Shown piece by piece: positions 45,231-55,345 of a DNA stretch of 64,000 bases. The position numbers and the translations under genes were made by a program. This DNA comes from Bombyx mori (lineage: Eukaryota > Arthropoda > Insecta > Lepidoptera > Bombycidae): assembly GCF_030269925.1 (NCBI RefSeq), contig NC_085121.1:6403501-6467500 (forward strand), in the 5' to 3' direction. Within the stretch, counting starts at the first letter, position 1. The number at the start of each line of letters is the position of its first letter. The notes beneath the pieces are model-generated. The model saw only the letters and a program-made list of their open reading frames with translations. It was not told the origin of the DNA and did no database searches.

Positions 45231-48200
45231 CGTGCGTGTGTGTGTTCTTTTTGGTTCCTCTCTTCAAGGCTCTGAAACTGCGATTCTTTAAGACTTTTTT
45301 GTTATGGAAACTAACGACATCTTGTAGCGGATGCCCATAAACTTATATGTTGTTAAAGTTAAGGTATTTAACTACTGTACAACTAAACACAGAAAATAAA
45401 AAATCTTACAAGTCTTTATTTGCTATGGACAAATTGATTAAATTTTATCTATTTGTAATTTCTGAAAATTAACAAATTCCTTAATTATAAATAAAATATA
45501 GAATAGGTAACATGTTACTGCCATCTACATGAGCAATGAGAAACTAATGGAAACGAGGCCATCTAGTGGTCGACGCCCGTAAACAATTTTGTTGAGTGCT
45601 TGAGTTGCTTATCTATAACTAGTTTATGAATATTATCTATGCCTCTCCTTTCTATTGCAGAAGCCTATAAATAATAAGTCTAGCCGTCGTTTCCCTTGCT
45701 ATGTTTCTTACTTCAAGGCGCCGAAATCATAAATCCTAATAAATATACCTTTATGTATACTGTATGTACTTTAAAACTAAAACAGATCTTTCAATTTATG
45801 GGTTTCAGTCATTTTTTAAATAAATCCTTTCCGAACAATTCTCACATAGATATCTATAATAAATCCTGGTCAAGCTCGATTTCGAATCACTTATTGTACA
45901 AATGTTTGTAGTACACTGATGTTTTAATATTTGGGTCTAATTCATAATAATAATAAGTAGAAGAGAGTAACAGAATACGTTGATGTAAACGGCAGATTTG
46001 TAAAAACATATTGGGTGCGCAATTAAGATCTCGGTCAATAAATGACGGCAGTAATAAATGATCTAACACACTGAAAACCACTATTACCAGAGCTCGGATA
46101 TATGGTAAACCGCTTTGACACATTAGTGATTTTGTTGTTGCGTGTTATATGTTTTTTTTTGCTTAGATGGATGGACGAGCCCACAGCCCACCTGGTGTTA
46201 AGTGGTTACTGGCGCCCATAGACAGTCTCAGTATAGTTACAACGGCTACCCCACCCTTCGAACCGAAACGCATTACTCCTTCACGGCGGAAATAGGCGGG
46301 GTGGTGGTAACTACCCGTGCGGACACACTTTATTGTATAACACACACACACACAAACACATACACAACACATACATACACTGACTTTTGTAACACAGGTT
46401 TTCCTAGCATAAAAGTCAGGGAATATTGTTATTGTATACCTCATAAAAAAGCCATGTATATTATTATACTAGTGTTAAGAATTCTTGTACGTGTTTGTTT
46501 TTAAGAGGCTTGAATAAAATATTATTATTATTATTATTAATGATGATGATGATGATGATGATTACTGAATCTAACCTTTTCCCCGGGTATATAGAAGGCG
46601 GGTCTCTCCCAGCCGGCCCTGGCCTGCATGACGGCTCCGTCGTCGACCAGCTCCTGGTGCAGCGCGTCGTGGCTGGCGTCCCTGCCCGCCAGCTTCTCGT
46701 CGTTCGGGAACACGATGTTGTAGTTCCGGACGTACGACTCGTGGCTGCTCTCGCGCATCCAGTGCGCTCTCGACATTTGCGCGGGCGTGAAGCGACGTAT
46801 GTCAAACGAGAACATGTTGTAGTGCGGCCTGATGGTTTAACATAAAAATGAAAGGCGCCCAAGATATTTAACCGACTTCAAAAAAGTAGGCCGTTCTCGA
46901 TTTGACTGTTCTTGTATGTGTGTTACCGTGAACCTATCCTCTAAGTCAGTGATGGGCAAAGTAGGGCCCGCGGGCCAACTCTGGCCTGCGGAAGTATTTA
47001 ATTCGGCCCGCCGAGAGTCCATCCATCCTAAATATTCTAGTCAGCATTTTGGCGCCTAAAATAAAAACTGACGTTTTTAATTGAAAATCTTCGAATTTTT
47101 AATGAAAGCTCCAATTCGTCAGGGGTGTTTTGAGCTTTCATTATCTCATAATTAACTTGCCATTATTATAATTATCTTGGCAGTCTGTCACAGGTATTAT
47201 TATTATTATTATTTTATTGCCCTTGTAGGCAGACGAGCATACGGCCCACCTGATGGTGAGTGGTTACCGTCGCCCATGGACAGCATGGACTTCAGCAATG
47301 CCAGGGGCAAAGCCAAGCCGCTGCCTACCGTTAATTAGTTTATTTATTGGAAAAAAACATTCTTTTCACCTCTATCACACGCCTCACGTCTCACACGCCT
47401 AAAAGGCGTAAAAGTAAAAGGTATTTTGTTTATTAAAAAGTTTTAATACAAAATGCATTTTTTCTATAATTCTGGCCCTCTAGAATTTATTAAACTTTGT
47501 GGCCGGCCATTAAAAATGTTTGCCCACCACTGCTCTAAGTGAAACGATTATGGTTTTTTTTATTTGAAACCGAATGTGTTTCATTGATTTTTTTATTATA
47601 ATTACTTTATAATTTTATAATTATTAATTCAATTATTAAATATTTTATAAATTATTTTTATAATTATAATTGACTTCTTTGTTGTATCATTCGTGTATTC
47701 ATTGTTGTAAGTGTGTATAAAGTGTAAAATTAATTGTTATTTAACTTTATTCATTAAGCCTATATATTTTTTTTAGTTTATAGATTACATATTTTATTTT
47801 TGTTCTGTTTTGCTGCATTTTATCAAAACATAATATGCCGTCACGATGTAATTAATGAAACAATAGAATCAAAAATAATACGACACTAAAGGTTATCGTT
47901 TTAAAAACAAACAAAATGTGAAAATATTCAGAATAAACATTGGTTTATTCTGTATATTGTGTAATAATTGTTTATCATTTTAGATGTTTTATTTTATTTT
48001 ATTAGATGGGTGGACGAGTTCGTAGTCCTCCCGGTGTTAAGTGATCACCGGAGCCCATAGACAACAACAACGTGAAATTAACGCAAAAAGAAATAAGTGC
48101 GAGCTAACAATACGCTTTATCGCTGTTGTTTTTTTTGGAAATCTTTTACTGTGAAAAAAACTATCATATGCTATGAAATGTTCTGGGTACCCACCTGCCT

Positions 48201-51200
48201 TTGGTGATCCATTCCGCCATTTGTATGGCGCAACCAGCGGAAAACATCATGCCGGCCGAGTTATATCCGCAGTTGTGGTATAAACCTGCATGTTTATTAA
48301 CACGAAGCACTGTTTTACGTGACGTTCCACCAGCCTAGTAAGCTGACACAAGTAAACCCTTGACTAAAGGGAATATCACCCAAATGCCCCCTAATTCTAA
48401 GCGGTTATACGCAGACATAAATTACAAAGCGGTTGAGACTAAAGTTTGAGGCCTGAGATTGACCAATCAGACCGCTTCCTAAGAAGTAAGTACAGTCATA
48501 AGTTTCGATTTGAAGAATACCATACTGTTAGTTTATAGATGTGGGTCCGTGGGGGTAACTACCGCCATTCTACCGATTTGAAGCACTTTGACCACTCTAG
48601 TAACCACTTAACGCCAGACGATCCGTCAGCTCGTGCGCTCGTCAAACTCAACTAAATTGCAAACACTCACGTCTTCTTTTTTACAACGATTCTGCCAACG
48701 AATTAATGAAAATACTTTGGAAAACCATCGCTAATGATAATCTCTTACCAAAGACGTTGGTATCTTCTCCCAACAAAGGTTTGTGGTCAGGCGTGAACGA
48801 CTCTGGACCGCATATCGTACTCTTGATCCCCGTCGTCCCGAGCTTGGGACACAGAGACGTGGCGCTTTGCATATGAACACCGAACACATCCCAGTCCAGT
48901 TCGTACAAGTGGAACTGCAGATTGTCTGGTACCTGTAAAATAAATTGATATTTTTTTATTGCTTAAATTGAGGGCCGAGCTCACAGCCCACCTGGTGTTA
49001 AGTGGTTATTGGAGCCCATAGACATCTATAACGTAAATGCCACCACCCACCTTGAGATATGAGTTCTAAGGTCTCAGTATAGTTAAAACAGCTGCCCCGC
49101 CCTTCAAACCGAAACGCATTACTGCTTCACGGCAGAAATAGGCAGGGTGGTGGTACCTACCCGTGCGGACTCACAAGAGGTCCTACCACCGGTAAGGCTT
49201 AATCCAAAATTCTTGTTTATTTGGTAAACGCCAAAAATGTAATTGTACTATTGTAGTCTGTCAGTTTCGATTTTAATACTTTAAGCCTTAAAGCCCATAC
49301 CTTAAAGTTTAAAGTATGCGCTTGGTTTAAAAGAGACGGAAAGTGTGCTTTGTCCTTTTTCAAATTAAAAACTTACTTTTATAATCCGATAGAAAACATG
49401 TTTATAAGTCGTCCAAAGTACAAAAGTAATTTTCTTAAAATATTTAGCTTAAGACGTTTCAATTCTAAAGGTGCGATAGATATACTTTTTTATTTTTCGT
49501 ATGACCATAGAGACAAATCTGTAACGTAAAACCTTAAGCCACACTAGATTGAAATTATTTTAAAAAAAGTTTCCCATTGATTCCCAGCGTTGTCAACTGG
49601 ATAACAAATGAACATGAACTTGCGAGGTTGGGCATGAGTTATTATGTGAAGCTAAATTAAAATATTTTTTGAGATAGCTAAGCCCAGTGGACATAGTATA
49701 GAAACAACTAAATAGTAACAACTCTGTCGCATAAAAAAAAATAGTATCAGTTAATATATAAAACGGAAACGTATAACTCGTGCTTAATTAAGAAATAATA
49801 TATTCAATAAATATTTAATGTATTTTGTTTGTTAATAACCTATTTTGTAACTAATGGTAAAGTTATATTAATTACTTTTTCTTTTAAAACCTTCATTTAA
49901 CATACAATTATTTATAGGTCAATATTTTATTTAAGGACCGAATACAATGCAAGAATTTTATAACTATGCTCTAATTTCCTGACCAGTATGAACAAAATAA
50001 AAAAAAATGTTAGAACTACATATGACTGCAGAAGCTAATTCTATTCCAATTTTAATTCAAAATTTTATCGTAAAAATTTAAAGAAAATAAATTGTTATAT
50101 CGGTTTGTTATTTAAATATATCTTTTTTTAATCTATGTACATGCTTAAATGACTGCAGAATCTAATTCTATTCCAATTTTAATTCAAAATTTTATCGTAA
50201 AAATTTAAAGAAAATAAATTGTTATTTCGGTTTGTTATTTAAATATATCTTTTTTTAATCTATGTACATGCTTAAATGACTGCAGAATCTAATTCTATTC
50301 CAATTTTAATTCAAAATTTTATTGTAAGCTACAGCTCTTCTATTACCTGATCTAACATATGTGGGTTTCCCTCGTAACCTCCAATGCTGCAGGTTTCCCC
50401 TTGCACCTTTATATATAAGCTCGTGTCATGATCCCTGATGTTGGGTCCACCTCTTATTTCAGGGATAGCTTCGCACACTATATACGCGTGTTTGAAAGGT
50501 ATCAGTGGCAATGAAGGTACTCCCGCAAACCTGGCTACTCTTGCACCCCAAGCACCTGATGAAAAAAAAAATTGTTTTTATAATATACAGGCTCGGGTGG
50601 CAATTTTACACGCGGGAGGAAATGTCCAACTTTTCTCCCTTGGTGCACAATGTACTATTTTGATATGCACAAGCCCAGAGGACATAGTATAGAAAAAACC
50701 AAATAGTAGCAGCTCTGTCGCATAAAAAAAATTAGTATCAGTTAATATATTAAACGGAAACATACTTAATTAAGTACGTTTACTTTTTTTTTATTGCTTA
50801 GGTTGGTGGACGAACTCACAGCCCACCTGGAGTTAAGTGGTTACTAGAAGCCCGTAGACATCTACAACGTAAATGCGCCACCTGCCTTGAGATATAGTTC
50901 TAAGGTCTCTGTATGGTTACAACGGCTGCCCCACCGCAACGCATTATTGCTTCACGGCAGAAATAGGCCGGGTGGTGGTACCTACCCATGCGGACTCACA
51001 CGAGGTTCTACCATCGTATTTTCGCTATGACTATGGTATTGTATGAAAATATCGATTTACTGAACCTATTCACGTGTCAACTATTTTAAACTAATGCTAC
51101 TGTGACAGAAACCTTCGCTAGAGCGCTAAACATGATATAACTCTGATATAAAATTATTATGCCGATAAGCTAACTAACACCGTCATCTGTTAGAAACCTT

Positions 51201-54200
51201 AGAGTTCACGGGTAATAACAATTCTTTATCATATTTGAAACAAATATTTACAATAAATAAAAATGGTAATTATAAATTGAGATAAACTATCCTATCTCGC
51301 AAGTTGGACTAAACTACATACGGATTAAATAATATTAATAATAATAATATTGGTTGTTTCCAAGTAAGTATCAGTTGAATGGAATTTTACTGGTGGTAGG
51401 ACCTCTTGTGAGTTCGCGCGGGTGGGTACCACCGCCCTGCCTATTTCTGCCGTGAAGCAGTAATGCGTTTCGGTTTGAAGGGTGGGGCAGCCGTTGTAAC
51501 TATACTGAGACCTTAAAACTTATATCTCAAGGTGGGTGGCGCATTTACATTGTGGATGTGTATGGGCTCCAGTAACCACTTAACACCAGGTGGGCTGTGA
51601 GCTCGTCCACACATCTAAGTTATAAGAAAAAATAAAAAACTAAAAAGAATGTAACTTAACTCAAAAATCAATATCTCTACACACTGACCTCCACAGTTCA
51701 CCACGCATTTGGTCTTAATGAAACCTCGGTCCGTGTGTACCCCGGTTACTTCCTTATTTCCGAGCAGGTTGTGCGAATAATGAACGTCAACAACCGGACA
51801 GTCTTCGTAAACCTAAAACATAATTACAATATTAATTTATTTTAAGTTCATCTCGTGACATATGGCAGTGGGGCGTGGTCGCTAACAGCGGGCCTCGTCA
51901 CAAGGCTCAAAATCACTCAAACAGTAATGGAAAGGACAATGCTCGGGGTTGGAAAAACATTATTACTTATATAGACCCAAGGATTGCGAGGTTGAAGTGG
52001 CAGTGGGCAGGACACATTTCTCGTAAAATAATATTAACACATGTAATGGACCTGTCACTCTTCAAACGAGGCTTGTAGAGAGTACTTAACGGTAGGCATT
52101 GCTGACTAGGGAGGAAAAGTTAAGACTTTCTTCCCTGTACAGCGGGACGAAAACCGAACTTTCGGCGTAGGTAGGAGAAAAAACTATATACTTCTCCTAC
52201 CTATGCCGAAATATAGTTTTTTCTCCTACCTACGTCTGCTCTCACGCACCTAAAATTCTCCGCCATTGTTGTGCTCGGGTAATTTGCAATATTGTGTTTG
52301 AGGGTTGCGGGAGGAAATGTCCTACTTTTCTCCCTTGGTGCACAATGTACCTACTAATACGGTATTCCAAAAGATAAATACCTACCTTTGCACCGTTCTT
52401 CTTAGCAACCTTGACAAGCGCACTGCAAGCCATCGCCGGATCGATAGTACCGTCTTCCGTTGCGTAAAGAGCCATTTTGAACGCTGATGGGTCCAACAGT
52501 GGAAAGATTTTCTGCGCTTCATGAGGGTCCAACACTTCACTGGGGATTCCCATTGCTTTACCCAAAGTATGAAGACGTAAATACTCTTGTGTACGAACCT
52601 ACATACAGTATTTATTATTTAGTCAGTGGCAGAGAAAAAATAAAAGAGAAATAATTTCAAAAGTATTTAGGTAACAAAGGTACTGGATCCTCTGGTAATA
52701 AAGGTAAATTGGGTCTCCGGACCCATCTTAAGCCATCATAATGCATTATTACCTAGTTAAATTTTAACTAACCGTGCTTCTTGATATGAACATGCCTCCA
52801 TTGTTTATCCATCCGGCGTAATCGTCTACTTCTTTCGCGAGCGCGCTGTATACAGTTCTCGAATCTCGAAGCAATTTTACTTCCAAATCGCACGGTCGAA
52901 GGGACCATACCATTCCTATACAAACCCTATATATAATACGTAATTCCTAGTAATCTTTTACTAATATAGGTTCTATCAAAAATGGTATCTAAGCAGTGCG
53001 GTTTAATATAAATAGCTGTTTTGTAAAACGTCATTTTTTACATTTGTCTCTAAGCAATTGCGTTTAATAAATGCAAAATCCTAAAGTATTCCTCAATTAA
53101 ATATATCCTTAATTAAAAAGAAACATTTAAATCTATAGGATTTAAGCTGTGTGAGAATGAAATAGAATGTTTCTAAATGTTAACTTGGGAATTTTACGTG
53201 AATCACAGACATGTTTAATTAATTATAGAGAATTAAAATCTACATATCACATCATAATATCAATTATGATTGTCAATTTATTTATTATTGAACAAGAAAT
53301 ACCTAATAAAAAAACAAAGGAACGTTTCACATTGACAAAGAGCAACAAAACCTGTTCATCACGCAATATATGCCCGATGTGGGAATCGAACCCACGACCC
53401 TCGGCGCACCAGTCAGGGACGCGAACTACTGGACCAACCAATCAGTCATGAATATTAAATGAATAATCAAATGAAAATAAAAACGCGAGATTATTAAAAG
53501 TTTTAATTAAATTAGTTGTAGCTAAATCGTCGTTTTGTTACAATAAACATTAAAACATTACACAAACTGTCGCTACACACGGCAACATTATCTAAACCAC
53601 TAAAGCCAATAAAAAAATATTGATTTGAATTAAATCATTGTCCTAATTTATACGTCCTTCTATCAATCGTATTGTTATACCAATAATAGTAATTTACGAA
53701 TACGCACCGGCGGTGTGCCATGTCGTTCCGCTTGTTAATTTAGCTCTTTCTAATAAAACCGCATTCACGCCTCGCTTCGATAGCTGGTAGAGCGTGTTAC
53801 AGCCCGCTATGCCTCCCCCTGGAATATTATGACGTCATTATTGTAGATTCAAAGGTTTTTGAAATCGCCTTATCTTCCTGTCATTTATCGCAACCTCTTG
53901 AGAAACAAAATTGAACTTCGTACACTATCTGACCGGCAGTTGACATATTTATCGTCCAATTTGGATAGATCACTTGTACACATTATATTGTCTGAGCATC
54001 AAAATCGCGCAATAGTAGTTTAAGTATTTGTATTTTTTTTTTCATTATAAATTATCTTTCGACTCCCAGTTACAATTTGGTTGAGTATTAATGATTTCAC
54101 ATTACAATATATTCGTGTGAATATTAATTTAACACTTAAGTTGATGTCACAAAAAAAAACTAATTACACTCACCGATAATAACAACATCGGCCGACGACA

Positions 54201-54309
54201 CGACCTCATCTTTGGAACCGGCGCCACTCGAAAATCGTATCGTATTGGATCGTTTTAGGAAATTACTTGCTCTTACCCTAACGCTGCCGTCTCGTATGAC
54301 TTTGAACAT
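37445..54309 (-). CDS. Sardh: Sarcosine dehydrogenase, mitochondrial (complete, 16 exons)
   Basis: Mitochondrial matrix flavoenzyme that demethylates sarcosine to glycine, passing the methyl group to tetrahydrofolate and electrons to ETF. Minus-strand exons in order: 54174-54309, 53708-53818, 52773-52915, 52386-52598, 51689-51812, 50347-50555, 48749-48932, 48195-48285, 46576-46828, 44974-45093, 44305-44447, 43431-43536, 42567-42715, 39845-40119, 38723-38889, 37445-37771. Total 2751 bp, 916 aa, close to human SARDH (918). Exon 1 has an Arg-rich targeting leader, then VVIIGGGIAG (FAD fold). SGTTWHTAG holds the His (about residue 80) expected to bind FAD covalently. The C-terminal half is a GcvT-like folate domain with [22 protein letters not shown] and the family's [21 protein letters not shown] lies at 37349-37354 on this strand. 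Introns are full of transposons; all exons are intact. Confidence 0.95.
37818..38052 (+). mobile_element. Bm1-type SINE 3' part in Sardh intron 15
   Basis: ACTGGTGGTAGGACGTCTTG to CATCTAAGCAATATTTTTTT, antisense to Sardh and starting 47 bp from the acceptor of the last exon. Confidence 0.83.
39195..39370. repeat. Probable lepidopteran interspersed repeat in Sardh intron 14
   Basis: AGTGAAAGTCTCGTCAAAAC, GATTAGCCGGAACAAACAGA, ATGTTATTTTGGTGTATGTA and TAGTAAAAAGCGGTTATTTC form a block I recall as widespread in moth DNA. The class is uncertain. Confidence 0.4.
39548..39816. mobile_element. hAT-type MITE in Sardh intron 14
   Basis: Perfect terminal inverted repeat CAGCGGTCGGGGAA on both sides, total 269 bp, flanked by 8-bp duplications ATTGAAGT and ATTTAAGT (one mismatch). 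CAG..CTG ends with 8-bp duplication are the hAT signature. Its right edge is about 20 bp from the donor of Sardh exon 14. Internally rich in GGGGTAA repeats; non-coding. Confidence 0.82.
40234..40277. repeat. Perfect 18-bp hairpin within a repeat copy
   Basis: AGGGGTCGTGTTAGCAAC (40234-40251) and its exact complement (40260-40277) around an 8-nt loop. Other copies of the repeat have the right arm but not the left. Confidence 0.92.
40341..40454 (+). mobile_element. LINE 3'-end family, inserted in the GC-rich repeat
   Basis: GTAGGCAGCGGCATGGCTCT to CAATAAAAAAAAAA. It interrupts the GC-rich repeat exactly where other copies read GAGAAGATCCGGCGAG. Confidence 0.8.
40748..42396 (-). mobile_element. 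Tc1-like DNA transposon, decayed, in Sardh intron 13
   Basis: Terminal inverted repeats of about 55 bp begin CGAGCAAAAGTTTGGAATCA on the left (from 40751) and recur inverted on the right up to 42394. TA dinucleotides flank both ends (40746-40747, 42397-42398), as expected for the Tc1/mariner superfamily. About 1.65 kb, with transposase reading on the minus strand. It lies between Sardh exons 13 and 14 and does not touch them. Confidence 0.9.
41025..42060 (-). pseudogene. Tc1-like transposase, broken by a stop and frameshifts
   Basis: The C-terminal 101-codon open stretch (41025-41330) carries [11 protein letters not shown] (second catalytic Asp) and [18 protein letters not shown] (catalytic Glu). 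The upstream piece (41344-41592) has [14 protein letters not shown] with the first catalytic Asp, but in another frame, so a frameshift lies near 41360. Farther upstream a TGA interrupts a segment ending [13 protein letters not shown], and the helix-turn-helix region reaching to about 42060 is split again. The order and spacing are those of a DD34E Tc1 transposase. It is not functional. Confidence 0.85.
42940..43201 (-). mobile_element. tRNA-derived SINE, second family, in Sardh intron 12
   Basis: Reverse-complement match to the element at 18173-18440 over the whole head and body, with its own (AAAT)n tail at the low-coordinate end. Confidence 0.85.
43826..44112 (-). repeat. GC-rich A-tailed interspersed repeat, uninterrupted minus copy
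   Basis: TTTTTTTCCTACCTATGCTG, TAGCCTTGAGAG, GTGCTTCGCAGAATCTACCA, GATCCGGCGAGAAATTCAGT and GACGGTGACCGGTGCTTG. The best-preserved copy in the window; lies in Sardh intron 11. Confidence 0.78.
44455..44585. repeat. Minisatellite of about 40-45 bp units next to Sardh exon 11
   Basis: Units of the form ATCATCTCTATATAAATACG then TACAATCTACAATATCAAC repeat about three times with small differences. The array starts within 10 bp of the exon 11 acceptor. Confidence 0.8.
45155..45244. repeat. (GT)n microsatellite in Sardh intron 9
   Basis: About 35 GT units followed by GC/GT imperfect units (GTGCGCGCGTGCGTGCG). It explains the Cys-Val ORFs in this stretch. Confidence 0.95.
46150..46324 (-). mobile_element. 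Bm1-type SINE, internally deleted
   Basis: Minus copy with the tail side at 46150. It jumps from CTGGCGCCCATAGAC directly to AGTCTCAGTATAGTTAC, missing the segment between, and ends at CCCGTGCGGACA. Confidence 0.8.
46518..46564. repeat. (ATT)n(GAT)n microsatellite at the Sardh exon 9 donor
   Basis: ATTATTATTATTATTATTAA followed by seven GAT units, ending about 10 bp from the exon 9 donor. It produces the apparent poly-His reading. Confidence 0.92.
46947..47532. mobile_element. hAT-type MITE in Sardh intron 8, with a nested LINE fragment
   Basis: The left end starts CAGTGATGGGCAAA and the right end is the complement of CAGTGGTGGGCAAA. An exact 8-bp duplication CTCTAAGT lies at 46939-46946 and 47533-47540. 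Length 586 bp, of which about 130 bp is a later LINE 3'-end insertion (47196-47330). Confidence 0.88.
47196..47330 (-). mobile_element. LINE 3'-end family nested in a hAT MITE
   Basis: Minus copy (TTATTGCCCTTGTAGGCAGA to AGCCAAGCCGCTGCCTACC) with a (TAT)n tail, inside the 46947-47532 MITE. Confidence 0.82.
48000..48075 (-). mobile_element. Bm1-type SINE, short 3' scrap
   Basis: ATTAGATGGGTGGACGAGTT and GGAGCCCATAGACAACAACA match the last 75 bp of Bm1 on the minus strand. Confidence 0.65.
48495..48640 (+). repeat. Highly diverged Bm1-like segment
   Basis: AAGTTTCGATTTGAAGAATA, CTAGTAACCACTTAACGCCA and CGTCAGCTCGTGCGCTCGTC follow the Bm1 3' order with heavy decay. Confidence 0.5.
48951..49192 (-). 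mobile_element. Bm1-type SINE 3' part in Sardh intron 6
   Basis: Minus copy from CCTCTTGTGAGTCCGCACGG near 49185 to an A-rich end at 48951, starting 18 bp from the acceptor edge of Sardh exon 7. Its other edge abuts a MITE copy. Confidence 0.83.
49194..49490. mobile_element. Second copy of the 63347 MITE, left end lost
   Basis: AGGCTTAATCCAAAATTCTT, CAGTTTCGATTTTAATACTT and TTTCAATTCTAAAGGTGCGA match 63370-63655 in order. The left terminal repeat is missing where a Bm1 SINE abuts (49192). Confidence 0.7.
49680..49794. repeat. Dispersed repeat pair in Sardh introns, copy 1
   Basis: GGACATAGTATAGAAACAAC, CTCTGTCGCATAAAAAAAA and GTATCAGTTAATATAT recur in the same order and orientation at 50668-50776. 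Confidence 0.75.
50021..50333. repeat. 127-bp tandem repeat, about 2.5 units, in Sardh intron 6
   Basis: The motif CTGCAGAATCTAATTCTATT restarts at 50026, 50153 and 50280, with nearly identical AT-rich units between. The array ends 14 bp from the acceptor-distal edge of Sardh exon 6. Confidence 0.9.
50608..50776. repeat. Dispersed repeat in Sardh intron 5, copy 2 plus a second shared block
   Basis: The second half repeats 49680-49794. The first half (GCGGGAGGAAATGTCCAACT, TTTCTCCCTTGGTGCACAAT) recurs at 52305-52352. Two repeat pieces are therefore joined here. Confidence 0.72.
50788..51016 (-). mobile_element. Bm1-type SINE 3' part in Sardh intron 5
   Basis: TTATTGCTTAGGTTGGTGGA to GACTCACACGAGGTTCTACC; a small deletion removes part of the GAAGGGTGGGG block. 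Confidence 0.82.
51388..51625 (+). mobile_element. Bm1-type SINE 3' part in Sardh intron 5
   Basis: ACTGGTGGTAGGACCTCTTG to ACATCTAAGTTATAAGAAAA; close to the family consensus seen across the window. Confidence 0.84.
51870..52080 (+). mobile_element. Decayed RTE-type LINE coding fragment in Sardh intron 4
   Basis: Frames, broken by stops and shifts, read MERTMLGVG and [19 protein letters not shown], matching the region of RTE-type polyproteins just before their C-terminus. Old and non-functional. It lies between Sardh exons 5 and 4 on the opposite strand. Confidence 0.7.
52166..52234. repeat. Perfect 24-bp inverted repeat (hairpin) in Sardh intron 4
   Basis: CGTAGGTAGGAGAAAAAACT plus ATAT at 52166-52189 is exactly complementary to 52211-52234. 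The 21-nt loop contains a third, imperfect copy of the arm. Confidence 0.9.
52305..52352. repeat. Copy of the 50608 block in Sardh intron 4
   Basis: GCGGGAGGAAATGTCCTACT and TTCTCCCTTGGTGCACAATG, nearly identical to 50608-50660. It starts 34 bp from the donor of exon 4. Confidence 0.72.
53262..53448 (-). mobile_element. tRNA-derived SINE, third family, in Sardh intron 2
   Basis: The minus strand reads ATTGGTTGGTCCAGTAGTTC and GTGGGTTCGATTCCCACATC (A- and B-box regions), then a body and an A/T-rich tail. The head differs from both Bm1 and the 18173 family. Only one copy is seen here, so the SINE call rests on the attached non-tRNA body. Confidence 0.65.
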
Positions 54310-55049
54310 TTTTTTCGGAACACTAAATCGAATACGCGGTCACTCCCGGCGCGATTGATTGAAGAATGTTTTGTGATGTATTCCCCGAGGGCACAACGAG
54401 AGACTGATGGCGGTGTCATCTGCGCTATCTCATGCCTCGCAAGTCAAAGTTCAAATCGATGTAATTTATTTATCGCCCCTCTATGTTTTCGGTTCAAGAT
54501 TGAACCGGTGATAAGTGGTGGCCAATTGTTTATAAAAAAGCGTTTGACGTAATTATTAAGTTTTGATTAGATTATGTAATATATTAATCCTGTAAATATA
54601 GTCAAATAGTGAAAAGTATTCAACAAATTTTCAAAAATTTATTTCTACAAACTAAATAAAACACACACACAATTAAATCAAGGCATATAATAACATTTTT
54701 ATATTTTTCATATTTACACAACTATAAACTTAATAACTAATTTACACGTTTGTCACATATTTTGAATAATACGTATTATAAGACGTTTTCAATGCACTTT
54801 TAATTTTTCTAGAGTAAATATTAAAAGCATTTAAATTTTTCGATATGAAATACCAGAAAATGACTTAAATAAAAATGTGTTAAAAACTTAAGGGTTTCTA
54901 CTAACAAAAATACTTTAGTTTAATAATAAATATCTTTAAAATAATGTATACATTTCTTATTATGGATATTTCGAAACGTACCTAGAGTATCGGACGTACA
55001 AATTACGTAGGCTGCTAAAGGAGGGAGCCACTTACTACAGTGAAATAAT

Positions 55050-55345
55050 TAATTACTGGTGCAGTGTACTATAAGTCCGTACCATCATCTTATTTCTGCC
55101 ACAAAGCAGTCCTGCATTGAGGCTTCAAGGGTTGGGAGCAGCTGCTATACTCTGATATACTGTACAAGTGAGACCTAATATCTCAGGAAAAGAGGCTGGA
55201 ATCACATTGTATTAGCTATGGCTTCCGTTAACCGTCTCACACTAGGTGGAGCCTCTCCTGGCTAAGCCCGTGCTCGCCCACCTATCTTGGTCAAACTGGA
55301 AAGGCCTCCGGGCCAACAAAAGTCCTTTCTTCATAAAAAAAACAA
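55050..55345 (+). repeat. Old Bm1-like SINE between Sardh and mtm
   Basis: ATTACTGGTGCAGTGTACTA, TTATTTCTGCCACAAAGCAG and CTATGGCTTCCGTTAACCG follow Bm1 order with much divergence, then a GGCCTCCGGGCC block and an A-rich end. Confidence 0.55.

Noticed and set aside
45158..45340. Cys-Val repeat ORFs
   Set aside because: Produced by the (GT)n microsatellite in a Sardh intron.
46495..46862. Overlapping ORFs on both strands, one with a poly-His end
   Set aside because: Only the minus reading that matches sarcosine dehydrogenase exon 9 is real. The poly-His is the (GAT)n microsatellite read past the donor.
53372..53448. tRNA gene on the minus strand
   Set aside because: The head is tRNA-like but is followed by a SINE-like body. 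The arms do not form a convincing full acceptor stem by eye. Kept as a SINE with moderate confidence.
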